A stretch of 64,000 nucleotides of DNA, taken from positions 51,281,027 through 51,345,026 of the forward strand of contig CM047429.1 of the NCBI GenBank assembly GCA_026168455.1, read 5' to 3'. This document shows, piece after piece, positions 1-10,824 of this stretch. The translations under genes were made by a program, and so were the position numbers. The notes under the pieces were generated by a model that worked only from the letters and a program-made list of their open reading frames with translations, ran no database searches and was not told where the DNA came from. The DNA comes from Theocolax elegans. Lineage: Eukaryota > Arthropoda > Insecta > Hymenoptera > Cerocephalidae. The first letter of the stretch is position 1. Every line of letters starts with the position of its first letter.

Positions 1-2475
1 CCCACAAACGAGGTCCATACGAGGAGCGTCAATCGCGTTTCATTCGACGCATAAAGATGTAGCACGCGCTTCCTTCGGTGCATCCGATCTAAACATGGGG
101 GACATAGTCCGTTCCTGAGCTTTGTATCGGTCTCGGTCCTCTTTGGTACCACGGCTCCTTACTGAGCTTCGGTGCGCGAGTAAACAACATGTAAATTCGG
201 TGGCACGTCCAAGAGAGGAGAGTGAAGCTCAGGTAATTAGATGCAATGTTGCGGCGGCATCGAGCTACGCCCTCCACGCCTGCGCAACTTTGCGCTCGCG
301 CCGAAACACCAGTGTGTGGCTCGGGTCTTTTGCAACTTTACGAGTTCAGCACCGATGTGTGCTTCTGAAGCTCGTATAAAGAAAAACGCCATGGGAGGAG
401 CGTTACCGAAGGAGGTTACGGGTTTTCCACGAAAACCCTGTACGAGAATATTGCGTTGTCGAGGAACACGTGAATACCTTTCGCGGGATAATGAATTGTG
501 CATCAAATTATCTCGTATTGCAGCATTTATTAAAAATCGGTATAATTAGAAATATTTCGAAATTTTTACTACTAGTTCTTAAAATAATTTTATTAATATA
601 TTTCATATGCTTAAACAAAATATATCATAAAACTAAAAACTTAACATTAAATGACAAAATTTCATAGTTAGACAGAAGTCAAACATTATTTTACATATGT
701 TTAGTCCATGATTAAATGTATGTCCAATATAAATGAAAATATGTTACGCGGTTCTTACGAACAGCGGTATAACAGTTTTCCCTTGCTGGAAATAATTAAA
801 CTATAAGCATAAATTATTTAAGCGATAGGTGATTCAAATATCATTGAAAAGTAAATGTCAATGAAAGGTATATGTTGGTAAAAACTTGCGTCGCGTTAGC
901 ACAGACTCTTTTCAACGAATAAAGTGTACGTCGTGCCATTACGTGCACACGTGTGCATAATCTATAGCAATAATAATAATGCAAGCACACCAGCAACAAT
1001 AACAATATGGCCTGAAAGTAGAAGGTAGAAAGAGACCGTCAAGACGATTCTTTTGACTGCATGGTCTCGTTCCATTTCATACCAATACTGCTACGTGCGC
1101 GAGTGTGTGTGTATCCTAGTATATACCGATGGCGTTATCGTTTCCTCAACGCCCGAGAGCGATACGCGGAAACGTAAGCCATTCGCCTAATGCAAAATCG
1201 TTTTGTTTCTCCTATGTCGTCCACTGTTGCCTCATCGATTTATGCCTTTTTCTCACCGCTCAGTTTTTCTCGTTTACTGGATGATGGATTCTATGCAACT
1301 AAATAAAATTTACATTGCTCATCTGAATTTTATTAGAAAAACTTGCTAAAAAATATTTTTGTTCATGTTTATCCCAACATTTTTTATTGCATTTAAGCTT
1401 TCACGACAAAATACACGACTTTGTCCAATGGTTATTGGTAAAAATGGGTACTAAAATAAAATTTAATAGTAGGTTACCCGGTTAACATGATCGGTACTTG
1501 CCTTAAACTACTTTCTATAGCTACTGATGTACTTACATTGATAACATCCGGCTCACTCAAGACTGTGTAATGTGTTTATTACTGCGATTAACGATTTAAA
1601 AAAGATAAAAAAAATATCTTCTACATTGAATGATATAATTTATAGATTCAATTTAGCACATCACTAAGAGAAATTTTGTATCAAGAATCACAAAATCATT
1701 TACAAAAATTACTATAGTTCGTATTAAAATTTACGTAAGTTACAGTTAATGTTACAAGAATTATAGTAAATTTTATTATAAACTTTAGTTATTTTTCTGG
1801 AAATCATATTATTTTTCCTAATTTGTCAGTATGTGGTTTATTTACTAGACACTATTGTAATTTTAATCTACACTTTTCTCTATGTACTGTAATGTGCGTT
1901 TTATAAGATACTGATCTAAATTGCAATTTAGAGAAAAAATATAAATATTTCACAAGTTTAGTCAATTCTTTTTCATAACTACTACACCAAGAAAAAACTG
2001 CACAGTAATATTTACAAACAAAATATAGTAAAGTATAATATAACTAATACAATCTTATTATTTTATTGATCAAAAGGCGCGGTAGCGCCTGACGCAAGTA
2101 TATGCGCGAGATCCATTATATACAGCTAACTAGCCCTTCAGATTTTTACTTTTCTAACCGCTGCATTATTACATTATGTATTTGTGCTATTGGCCACGCA
2201 TTACGTTCCTTATTTATTAATCTTTACTGTACAACAAGTTTTACACGAATTCATTTACGCACAATCAAGAAAATCAATGCCGAAGATATTGCTTGCTGAT
2301 TTCCTTTCCTCAATTTTCGTCTTCTCCCTTTTGATATATAGAGATAGTATAGGAAATGCATGCGCGTACAGAGGTCCCACCGATTGGCAGGCAAAAGTTT
2401 AGACGTGGCAGCAAGAGGGAGCCACTGCTATTCTTAGCTGTCAAACATTTTGTTTGGTTATATACTTCTACCCTG
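1..2475. other. No gene recognised
   Basis: The first ~560 bases are richer in GC and contain several short overlapping open frames, none with a recognisable domain or codon pattern. From ~560 to 2475 the DNA is strongly AT-rich with scattered stops in all frames. A small GC hairpin (GGCGC/GCGCC) lies near 2076-2089. I see no RNA gene and no transposon terminus here. Confidence 0.5.
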
Positions 2476-2635
2476 TATGTATATACAAATATACAAATTT
2501 TGTTCGAGCAAACGATATCCGATAATCCGAGGCGAGACAAAACATTTTACAAATTAATCGCGAATATGTATATACAAATTATGTCCGAGCAAACGATATC
2601 CGAGGCGAGACGAAACATTACAAATTAATCGCGAA
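2476..2635. repeat. Two-unit imperfect tandem duplication (~90 and ~70 bp)
   Basis: Unit one (2476-2564) and unit two (2565-2635) both begin TATGTATATACAAAT, share the blocks GAGCAAACGATATCC and CCGAGGCGAGAC, and end ACAAATTAATCGCGAA. Unit two lacks about 19 bp. This is a local duplication and its origin is unknown. Confidence 0.85.
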
Positions 2636-3290
2636 AAACAGTTCAAATGTGGCTATAGGAATGTTAAACCGTTTGTATAAAGAAGAATTTGGTTACCCGA
2701 GACGGTCGAGATTCGAGAATTTTTTCTGGTTCTGGTCAATGCTCTCGATCTCCCAAAATTTCGGCTTAATCAAGAAAATTAACTTTGTGTTTATCATGTA
2801 ATAACGAACGAAAAGTTCGCTTACATCAGTGAGTTAATAGCTATACAAAAGAAGCCATCCAAAAAAATGATATCGTTTTTTGATAATTATACCAGAAAAG
2901 AACTTAAGCCAGTTCCTATTAAATTGGTAAACAATTTAGGCATGAGATCGAGCAGCTGATGTCGAAGAAATCTACAAAGACTGATGCACATCATCAAATT
3001 TATAAAGAGTAAGGATATAAACATAAACAATTCAATAAAGTAAGTAACTTTATCGTATATTTTTTTGTTTTTACTCAATTGCTACTGAAGCTAGACTGCG
3101 TTTTTGGAGTACTTTTTTTGGAACCTTTCATCGCTATATCGTAGGAATGTAGTGAAATCATTAGTATGTGAAAATTGAACTTTGTTTTCCAGAGGAGCCC
3201 TATGGCTGTCATATCACTGCACGTTCTAAATTGGAAGCCAGTTTACCTAAGATGGTCTTCAAAAATTCAAGAATTAAGAATACTAATTAC
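2636..3290. other. No gene recognised
   Basis: AT-rich sequence between the tandem duplication and the SINE. No domain-bearing open frame, no RNA gene and no repeat terminus were seen. Confidence 0.45.
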
Positions 3291-3303
3291 AAATACATAT
3301 ATT

Positions 3304-3476
3304 CAGAGGCCTGCGATGGCTCGGTCGATTCCCGGCCCCGACTTACTGATACAAGCACCACTGGGGAATGTATTTTCAACTAGTGCTTTCTTCACCAAGA
3401 CATCGTATGACCTCCGTCGCTGATAAGCACCGGTTTGGGAGCATAAAAAGAGCGACGTTAAAATAATAATAAAAAA
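3304..3476 (+). mobile_element. tRNA-derived SINE, copy 1 (internally deleted)
   Basis: A tRNA-like head (GCGATGGCTCGGTCG, then ATTCCCGGCC) is followed by a ~110-bp unrelated body and an A-rich tail. A 13-bp direct repeat AAATACATATATT flanks it at 3291-3303 and 3477-3489, as expected for LINE-mediated insertion. The copy at 9507-9706 shares the whole body (blocks such as AATGTATTTTCA and ATCGTATGACCT). This copy lacks ~46 bp of the tRNA head, apparently removed between two short GGTCG/GTTCG-like repeats, so the B box and upstream anticodon region are incomplete. Confidence 0.8.
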
Positions 3477-3535
3477 AAATACATATATTTTTTTACATTA
3501 CTGTAACTGTATAAAATAGACCTGATTTAATCATC

Positions 3536-3641
3536 ATGGGCAGAAAGAAAGTCAATGCAAAACATAAACACAATATTTCAAAGCAGAACACGTGTCAATT
3601 TAAAAAGGAAATTAATGCTGAATGTGACAAATTGTTGCATC
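3536..3641 (+). CDS. Possible first coding exon of an unrecognised gene
   Basis: An ATG at 3536 opens 35 codons of a very basic, Lys/His-rich peptide (begins MGRKKVNAKHKHN) and runs into a consensus 5' splice site C|GTAAGT at 3641/3642. It starts ~45 bp after the SINE's target duplication. The next exon-like segment (4643-4770, USB1) follows across a 1-kb intron-like gap, but its phase does not match this donor. Either one base has been lost or this exon belongs to another gene. I do not recognise the peptide. Confidence 0.4.
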
Positions 3642-4120
3642 GTAAGTAATTAACACTTTTTATTATAGCCTACAAATTAATTAGTAAATAGTGTCCAATT
3701 AATTAAATGAACTACACCTAATTTTGTGTCATGAAATCTAAGAATTCCTTAATTATCCGGAAGTTGTAAATATTTTTAATTTTAACTGTACTCAATATAT
3801 ATAGTACTAAGATTCTTAACGTGTAACAGCAAATATACATTAACGTTCAAGTATTCTACAACATTAAATCATATTGGTATTAAACGTAATAATGTCAATT
3901 GGATGGGTAACAATTAAAAAGTTAAAAAATTATTTGATTTTGGGTTATTGATTTATTTTGTGTATTCCATGTGAAATTCTATATTAGTTTATTAAGAAAA
4001 ATTTAAATGTGTGATTATTAGTAAGAAAATAATAATACAAGTTGTCATTACTGTTTATGCTTTTTCTAAATAATATTATAACAATGAATAGCTTAACCTT
4101 GTTATACCTTGTGTATAAGT

Positions 4121-4332
4121 TATAACGGGTACGGATTTTCGAGTGTCGGCGCAGGTTAGGTCCCTGAATTATCGGCGACGTTCGTCGATAGGACCAAGTC
4201 GACTAGCCGGGATAATTGCGAATGGTAGCGCAGTGGTGAGGCTTCTGCCTCGCGCTCCCGGGATCGTGGGTTCGCGCCCCGATACCTTCGTTGATTTTTT
4301 TATTCCTTATATTCAATCCGTACCCCGTTACA
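4121..4332. mobile_element. Short LTR-like element with embedded tRNA-like sequence (T1)
   Basis: A 212-bp element with near-perfect terminal inverted repeats (left TATAACGGGTACGGATT; right AATCCGTACCCCGTTACA) and a 4-bp duplication AAGT at 4117-4120 and 4333-4336. The expected TG end is mutated to TA on the left, and CA is kept on the right. Its centre (~4215-4292) looks like a tRNA: A-box-like TAGCGCAGTGG, B-box-like GGGTTCGCGCCCC, and partly complementary ends (CGAATGGTA / TACCTTCG). It sits in the intron-like gap of the pseudogene region. It is related in design, but not in sequence, to the elements at 29437-29694 and 49326-49584. It could also be a MITE, but the TSD length and CA end favour an integrase-type insertion. 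Confidence 0.6.
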
Positions 4333-4642
4333 AAGTATAAAGTTGTAATATTAATCAATGTAACAGAAAATATCAAAATTTTATTAATGCATTCATTAAT
4401 TTAATAAATTAAAAAAAATAAATCTTATATTATTGAATATATGTATTTTAAAATTTTAAAGAAACCAAGTTTTATACTTATATCATTTAAACACACAAGC
4501 AAATGAACAGACATTAATTTATTATTTTTTTTACAAATTGTAATGAAAAAAGAACTATTAAGTGTATAATGAGTTGTACATAGTAACAAAATTAATAACA
4601 ATATATTTAAAGAATATGTACATAAATTATTTGTAATTCCAG

Positions 4643-5177
4643 CACTAAATTACCGTTACCACAATCAATATTATCATGGAAAGATGTCCAGTATCATGAG
4701 GAAAAAGTGGACGAGTCAGATTCATTTAAACACGAAAGAAGAAATTGGGCAACCTTAATTTACATAGATTGTAAGTAACTAATTTGTAATGTAAACAGCA
4801 CATTTTGAACACTAACATAACATATAATTAATAATTATTTAGATGTGCCAAATGAGGAAATATTACAATGGATGAATAAAGTACTTGTAAAATTTATGAA
4901 CACTGGTAAACTTTTTGAAGAATTTCATATAAGTCTTACCCGTACATTGATATTAAAATTTCATTGGATTGATTCTTTCGTTGAGACTGTGAAAACAATT
5001 ACCAGTGGTCGTCAACATTTTGTTGTGGAATTGACTAATTTCAAGGTTTTCCGCAATGAAGAAAAAACTAGAACTTTCTTGGGTATTACAATTCAAAGCA
5101 CAAATATTTCCTTGCAATCATTTACACAAGCATTTGACAAGTTACCTAATGAATATTAGTTACCTACATTTTACAAG
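4643..5177 (+). pseudogene. USB1-like (U6 snRNA phosphodiesterase) pseudogene, two exons
   Basis: Two exons with good splice sites. Exon 4643-4770 (acceptor ..TTCCAG, donor GTAAGT) reads LPLPQSILSWKDV...FKHERRNWATLIYID. Exon 4843-5177 (acceptor ..ATTTAG, donor GTGAAT) continues in phase and contains FHISLTR, the first H-x-S motif of the USB1 2H-phosphoesterase fold, and the block KTRTFLGI. USB1 trims the 3' end of U6 snRNA in the nucleus. An in-frame TAG at 5157-5159 interrupts the protein just before the family's LPxFYK-type motif, and the exon with the second catalytic H-x-S motif is not found downstream. Because introns are retained, it arose by DNA duplication and not by retroposition. 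Confidence 0.75.
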
Positions 5178-5431
5178 GTGAATATGTATTTGAAAAATAT
5201 TTTATTTTTCATGAGAAGTATATAATGAAATGAAATGCATTTAGCTGATGATAGTATTAAAGAAGAATTATTTCTTAAGGGGTACTTTGATAATTAATTT
5301 TAAAAGATGTTTATAAATATTAATAGTACAAATCTAATAATTTAAAAATATATAAATTTAGGTTAAAATATAGTGTCAATAATTAACTTTTATAATATTT
5401 TTAGGAAAACCCCATCTAAAATTGATTTTGC

Positions 5432-5817
5432 AGTATTTACTGCCATTCCTTCAGAAATCGTTGTAAATAAGTATAGCTTTTGGAATGCGTAAAGCTTTAC
5501 AGGTAACAAGGATATAATGCATATTTAAATTACAATTCAATTATTTTAAGTTTATCTATTATTTATATTCTATTCATACCATCCTTACATATAAAAATAT
5601 ATTATTATTTTATAGGCTGAACAAGGTAAAGAAGACCTAAGTACTAGCAGCTGCCGATGAGCTTCGATTACAAAAATGTGAACTTGAGAATCTCATAGCA
5701 GAGCTAAGACAAAAATTTGATCAAGCTGAACGAAGAGCTACAGAATTAAGAGAAGCAGAAGATAAAAAGCATATGGAGGAAATTCAATTTAAAAAAAAAA
5801 CAGAGCAACAGTTAAAG
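5432..5817 (+). pseudogene. DNALI1-like (axonemal dynein light intermediate chain) pseudogene, C-terminal exons
   Basis: An exon ending at 5502 contains IAFGMRKALQ followed by a donor GTAAC. After a 113-bp intron with acceptor ..TTATAG, the exon at 5616-5817 reads AEQGKEDL and then, after a one-base frame change, a coiled coil beginning LAAADELRLQKCELE and including EEIQFKKKTEQQLK before a donor GTAATG. This matches the conserved C-terminal coiled coil of DNALI1/p28, an inner-arm dynein light chain of cilia and sperm flagella. The frame change near 5650 and an in-frame stop upstream of IAFGMRK show decay. It lies directly after the USB1 pseudogene on the same strand, suggesting the two came in one duplicated segment. 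Confidence 0.75.
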
Positions 5818-5834
5818 GTAATGGTTAAATATAT

Positions 5835-6829
5835 GGGGTATTCCACGTGAAGTGGTCCGATCAAAATTTATAATGCGCCAAATTTTGGGTACACATTGCA
5901 AATGCTTTTCAGAATACAGAAAAAAATTTTTAGGTACTGGAATTTATTAGTTCAAAAGTTATTCTAACCACAAAAAGTGAACTTTTTCCAGTTTTTTTCA
6001 ACACCAGCTGGGTTCATCGCTATTTAACTCAAAATCTATCAACTTTTACTATAGAACATTATATGTAACATTCGTTGCTAATTATGTCTAGAATTTATCC
6101 TTCTGGGTTAGAATTTCTAATTTCAAGGTAAATGTTATATAAACTACGTGTCAATATTCAACTTGAAAAAAATCTAACTTCGCCACAATTGATTTTTTTA
6201 TCCAAAAGTCCAAAAGAAAGCTTGGAGCAATACCTTTCAAATGATCTGTAGCATTTTTATGGCCTTCAATTCTGTAAAAAGTTATGATAATTTAAAGAAA
6301 CACGAAATTTTTTTAAAAATTTAAATGGGAAATACCATGTTAATTTTTGTGAATTTTTTGTCTTTCTTTAAATTGTCATAACTTTTTGCAGAATTGAAGG
6401 CCATAAAAATGCTATAGACCATTTGAAAGGTATTGCTCCAAGCTTTCTTTTGGACTTCTGGATAAAAAAATCAATTGTGGCGAAGTTAGATTTTTTTCAA
6501 GTTGAATATTGACATGTAGTTTATCTAACATTTACCTTGAGATTAGAAATTCTAACTCAGAAGGATAAATTCTAGACATAATTAGCAACGAATGTTACAT
6601 ATAATGTTCTATAGTAAAAGTTGATAGATTTTGAGCTAAATAGCGGTGAACCCAGCTGGTGTTGAAAAAAACTGGAAAAAGTTCACTTTTTGAGGTTAGA
6701 ATAACTTTTGAACTAATAAATTCCAGTACCTAAAAATTTTTTTCTGTATTCTGAAAAACATTTGCAATGTGTACCCAAAATTTAGCGCATTTTAAAATTT
6801 TGATCGGACCACTTCACGTGGAATACCCC
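5835..6829. mobile_element. Foldback element, family A, copy 1 (995-bp palindrome)
   Basis: The element starts GGGGTATTCCACGTGAAGTG and ends with its reverse complement. The two arms, ~490 bp each, match almost base for base around a centre near 6330. It has no coding capacity. It is bordered by ATAT on both sides, so the target was probably a TA run. It sits just after the last DNALI1 pseudo-exon. Further family A copies lie at 24365-24987 and 35345-35895. RNA from either strand would fold into a ~490-bp hairpin. Confidence 0.9.
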
Positions 6830-7984
6830 ATATGTTATCGTTTATGATTATTTATAAATATAACATATTATTTCTTTCAGATATAGCAGTCAGGCAAAAC
6901 TTGAAATTTTGAAATATGTTAACAATATTGCTTATAACTTATTTTAAAATCTTGCCAATAAATAAGTACAAAATTGGTAATCTTATAAACTCTTCATATC
7001 ATATAACTGTTTACCAATCAAAAATAATAATAAATTAAATAACAGATAAAACAAAGATAATAAATTAAATGCAAGATTGAAAAATACAACATGTATGCCA
7101 AGCCGTATTATAAGGCAAAATGTGATGTAAAAGTGAAATCTTGAAAAGAAATGCTCATAAGCTATTATATAAATTCTATTTTCGTACTGTTTTATACCAA
7201 TTACCTATAAATATATTTCTGAAGAATTAGAACAAAGTTTTAAAATATAAGGAAAACTATAAATGCGATTTAATTTATTCTATGTTCTAATAATATAGAA
7301 ATTTTATTAATGTATAACCTGTAATTGTGAATTATTAAAAAAAATATTTGATTGTAAACACAATAATAAAATATAAATTCATTATTTCTCAAATACATAC
7401 AGTGTATACTTTTATTAACTTAATTGTATAATTTCTCCCTTAGTACAATTTTCCAAAAAAATGAAACATTAAGCTAACTGAGATAATATTATACATTTAT
7501 GAAGAAGAAATTAAAACTTTTGTTTCATCGTTATTTAAAAAAAATCTTCCCTTGTAAAACTTCAACAAAAAACAAACCCTTATAAAATCTCCAAATTGTT
7601 ATTTGTCAGAAATTGTTTTAAGTATTTTGGATTTTTTGCATAATCATCAAAAAATTAATAATTATTACATGTACTCTAATTTTTGCAGTAGACTGATGGT
7701 GATGTTTGATATTAACAATATAGACAATGGACCATTCCTTCTTTTTTTATAGGTTTCTATTAAACCAAATAGAAGACATTTATTTTTAGATGAACAGTGG
7801 TTTGGAAGCTTTTATTATGAAATAGAAATAATAAATAATACTATCATTTTTTACAATCTAAGTTTTAATTGAAAAAATGATGAAATACATACATTTTACA
7901 TTAAAAAAAATTACAAGAAATTTATTACATACTTTATTTGAAAAAAATAGTTATAGTAAAAATTATAAATTTGTTGTCTAATAA
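6830..7984. other. No gene recognised
   Basis: AT-rich sequence with stops in every frame. The final DNALI1 exon was looked for after the TTTCTTTCAG near 6880 and was not found. Confidence 0.45.
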
Positions 7985-9062
7985 TTATCGTTATTTGTGT
8001 CCTTAGAAAGTACTTTATAAAACACCTTCGACGAAGGTGTCAAACTTCGCCAATATGGTTTCCAACCACACTTTCAAAAACGATGTTTGATAAAAAAATT
8101 TTTAATTCTTACTCCCATATTTTTCTACTTATTTTTGATTTTATAATTAAACATTTTATATATTTTGCTTAAACTTCATAAGAAGTTTCTGCTATTGAAA
8201 GTATTGAAATCAAAGCGGAAAATCTACAAGTATTTTTTACCATGCCATAAATTTGTGTTTTTTAAACACTTATACATTATTGCTTACAATTTCATACAAA
8301 TTTCTGCAATTGAAAGAACTGAAATCAAAATGGAATCGACAAGTATTGTGTAGCATATCAACACAAACTTTTAATTTATTTATTATTATTTTAGGTATTC
8401 AGATTAAATTTAAATAACTCGTTTATTCGTTATTTGTGTCTGTAGAAAGTACTTTATAAAACACCGTCGACAAAGGTGTCAAACTTCGCAAGTATGGTTC
8501 ACACATTCAAAAACGATGTCTGATAAAAAATATTTTAATTCTTGCTCCCATCTTTTTTCTACCATTTTTTGTTTTTATAATTAGACATTTTATATATTTT
8601 GCTTAGCAAATAAGTAGTTTCTGCTATTGAAAGTACTGAAATCAAAGCGGAATAATCGACAAGTATTTTTTACCATACCATAAATTTATGTTTTTGTTAA
8701 ACACATCTTTTTTCTACTTATTTTTGTTTTTATAATTAGACATTTTATATATTTTGCTTAGCAAATAAGTAGTGTCTGCTATTGAAAGTACTGAAATCAA
8801 AGCGGAATAATCGACAAGTATTTTTTACCATACCATAAATTGTATTTTAATTAAACGTTTATATTTATATATTGTTTCTTAAACTCCATAAATGTTTCTG
8901 CAATAGAAAGTATTGAAATCAAAGTAGAATCAACAAGTATTTATTTTGAAAAATACAAATATCTTTTAAATTGAAAACAAACATTTTTTCAAAAAAGTAT
9001 CTTACAAATTTACATTTCAATTCTAGTCCTGTCATGTCCTACAAGCAATAGATAAATAATTT

Positions 9063-9101
<39 letters not shown>

Positions 9102-9196
9102 TTCATTTGTGCAAAATTAATTTCTGCAAAAATAATAAAAAAGTTATTTCTCTCTTTTTTATTCTCTTTAAATAAAATAATACTTGCACCACTCGT
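7985..9196. repeat. Left arm of a large inverted repeat, with internal ~90-150-bp repeats
   Basis: The segment 8392-9196 is the reverse complement, with a few percent divergence and indels, of 21091-22007. Pairing runs from TTAGGTATTCAGATT (left end) to AATAATACTTGCACCAC (inner end). Inside the arm, an imperfect unit containing TTTCTGCTATTGAAAG and TGAAATCAAAGCGGAA recurs at about 8181, 8296, 8611, 8767 and 8886. The block 7985-8150 (TTATTTGTGTC to the AAAACGATG stretch) is a direct repeat of 8427-8560. A (TAA)n run lies at 9069-9102. No coding sequence was seen. Confidence 0.8.
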
Positions 9197-9506
9197 TGAA
9201 TTGTCACCTTACTCTTGTATAGTAAGTCTAATTCGAACTGCATAACACACTGCTTATGCATGTTTATATCAAGGGCTTATAAATATTTTAAGGTAAGATT
9301 AAGTATAAGACTTAATGTTAACTCATGAGACCTGTATATCTCGCAACAGTGATTAATTTTTATTTGACTTCTGCAGTTAAACAAAGTTCCAGCACTTGAC
9401 AACTATTTATGATTAGAAAAAGAATAGATATATATTACGTTTTAAATATTGGATTGCTTTATTTCAACTTTTTTACTTTTTTAAAACTATTTTCAGTATA
9501 CAAGAG

Positions 9507-9706
9507 AATTTTTTTTTTATATTTTAACGTCGTTCTTTTTGTTTTGTGTGTCAGCGACGAAGGTCATACGATTTCTTGGCGAAGAAAGCACTTGGTGAAA
9601 ATACATTCGCCAGTGGTGTTTGTATCAATCGGCCGGAGCCGGGAATCGAACCTTGAACCTCCAGATTACGAGCCCGATGCCCTACCGACCGAGCCATCGC
9701 AAGGCC
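9507..9706 (-). mobile_element. tRNA-derived SINE, copy 2 (full-length head)
   Basis: Read on the minus strand, it begins GGCCTTGCGATGGCTCGG. It has a tRNA-like head with an anticodon-loop-like CTCGTAA and a B box GGTTCGATTCCCGG, then a body shared with 3304-3476 and an A-rich tail. A perfect 14-bp direct repeat TCAGTATACAAGAG flanks it (9493-9506 and 9707-9720). The loop CTCGTAA would read as a Thr(CGT)-type anticodon, so the founder may be a tRNA-Thr; this is inference. The env retroelement starts 3 bp beyond the right direct repeat. Confidence 0.85.
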
Positions 9707-9723
9707 TCAGTATACAAGAGGAT

Positions 9724-10375
9724 TGTTATGTCCTGAATACTAAAAGCTTAATCTAAACAATGACGCCTGTCGCTTAGCCAGGACTCGAACCTAGGGAATG
9801 TTTAGGAAAACTAAGAGTATGTTTTACAGAACATAAACGTATTATCTAGTGGCAGGAAAGAAGGAGAGCTCTTTCCACACTAGTATTAATCAATTATTTT
9901 TATATAAATTGAGTACTTACTCAGTATTTCTTCTCTTGAAGATCTTTGCTTCCTTGTATTTTAAGTAAATGAATAATTAACACTTTGTTTATAATTGATT
10001 TAAATATATTATATAATTTATTAATTTTACACTTTTACAATATTCTTGATTTCTTTATAATTAGTACTCTCAGTCTTAAACACTTGAGAGACGAGCCGAC
10101 GCGTGATTCGAACTGCTTAATTGTAGGTCAACATCTTCAATTTATTGTAAAAGAATGTTTATAAATTATAAAATTAATTTACAAATTTTAGTCGAATATT
10201 ACCATGATCTCATTTAACAAATCGCTGAGTTTGCATTTTGACTCTTCGATTCATTGCTAATATCCAGGTCATTTACGAAACTCTACGTTCGCATTCTTTA
10301 AGCTGCAGTTGTTAGTTACGACTTGTTGTCGATTAAAAATTACAAAATTAAAAGTATACGTCTTATGACGTAACA
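9724..10375 (-). repeat. 3' LTR of the env element
   Basis: 652 bp, TG...CA, indistinguishable by eye from 20401-21052. On the coding strand it contains GGTTCGAGTCC, an exact match to the Pol III B-box consensus, immediately followed by the A-box-like TGGCTAAGCG. That order is reversed relative to a tRNA gene. The polypurine tract expected just inside this LTR is absent: the adjoining coding-strand bases are GGCCCCCCAGG. Confidence 0.95.
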
Positions 10376-10824
10376 CCTGGGGGGCCAGACGTTGCATATC
10401 GGAACGATATCAACTTCCTTTTAGTATTAGCAATCAATCGATTACATGATTTTAGGACACACTTTCATGTATGTATTGAGTCGACCACCTGTGCTACAAT
10501 ACAAACAAAACTTCAAACACGTACAAGCGAACATTGACCTTGTTTTGCTTCCGCGCGCACTTCTAAACAAATTGCATAAATCGACAACGCTACTCCATCC
10601 ATTGTGAATTAATATTGTATATTGAATTAATATTATGTATTAATTATGTAATATTGAATTAATATCGCTACTCCATCTGTTGTGAATTAATATTCACTAT
10701 CCTCCCCGCTTAAGTATTGTACACTATTTTGTGAAAACATTTAAGGAAAGAAAAAAAAATAGTGTGCAATTTTCTTTCTTTTTATTTTTATATTTTTTTT
10801 TTTTTTATTTTTTATTTATTTTTT
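10376..10824 (-). other. 3' untranslated region of the env element
   Basis: It lies between the env stop and the 3' LTR. It holds two copies of CGCTACTCCATC..TTGTGAATTAATATT (about 10588-10617 and 10668-10697) separated by more copies of the palindrome GAATTAATATT. There is no open frame of note. The end adjacent to env (10770-10825) is purine-rich on the coding strand but is not next to the LTR, so it cannot serve as the plus-strand primer. Confidence 0.6.

Noticed and set aside
9409..9756. 115-codon plus-strand frame
   Set aside because: Most of it is the antisense of SINE copy 2 and its target duplication.
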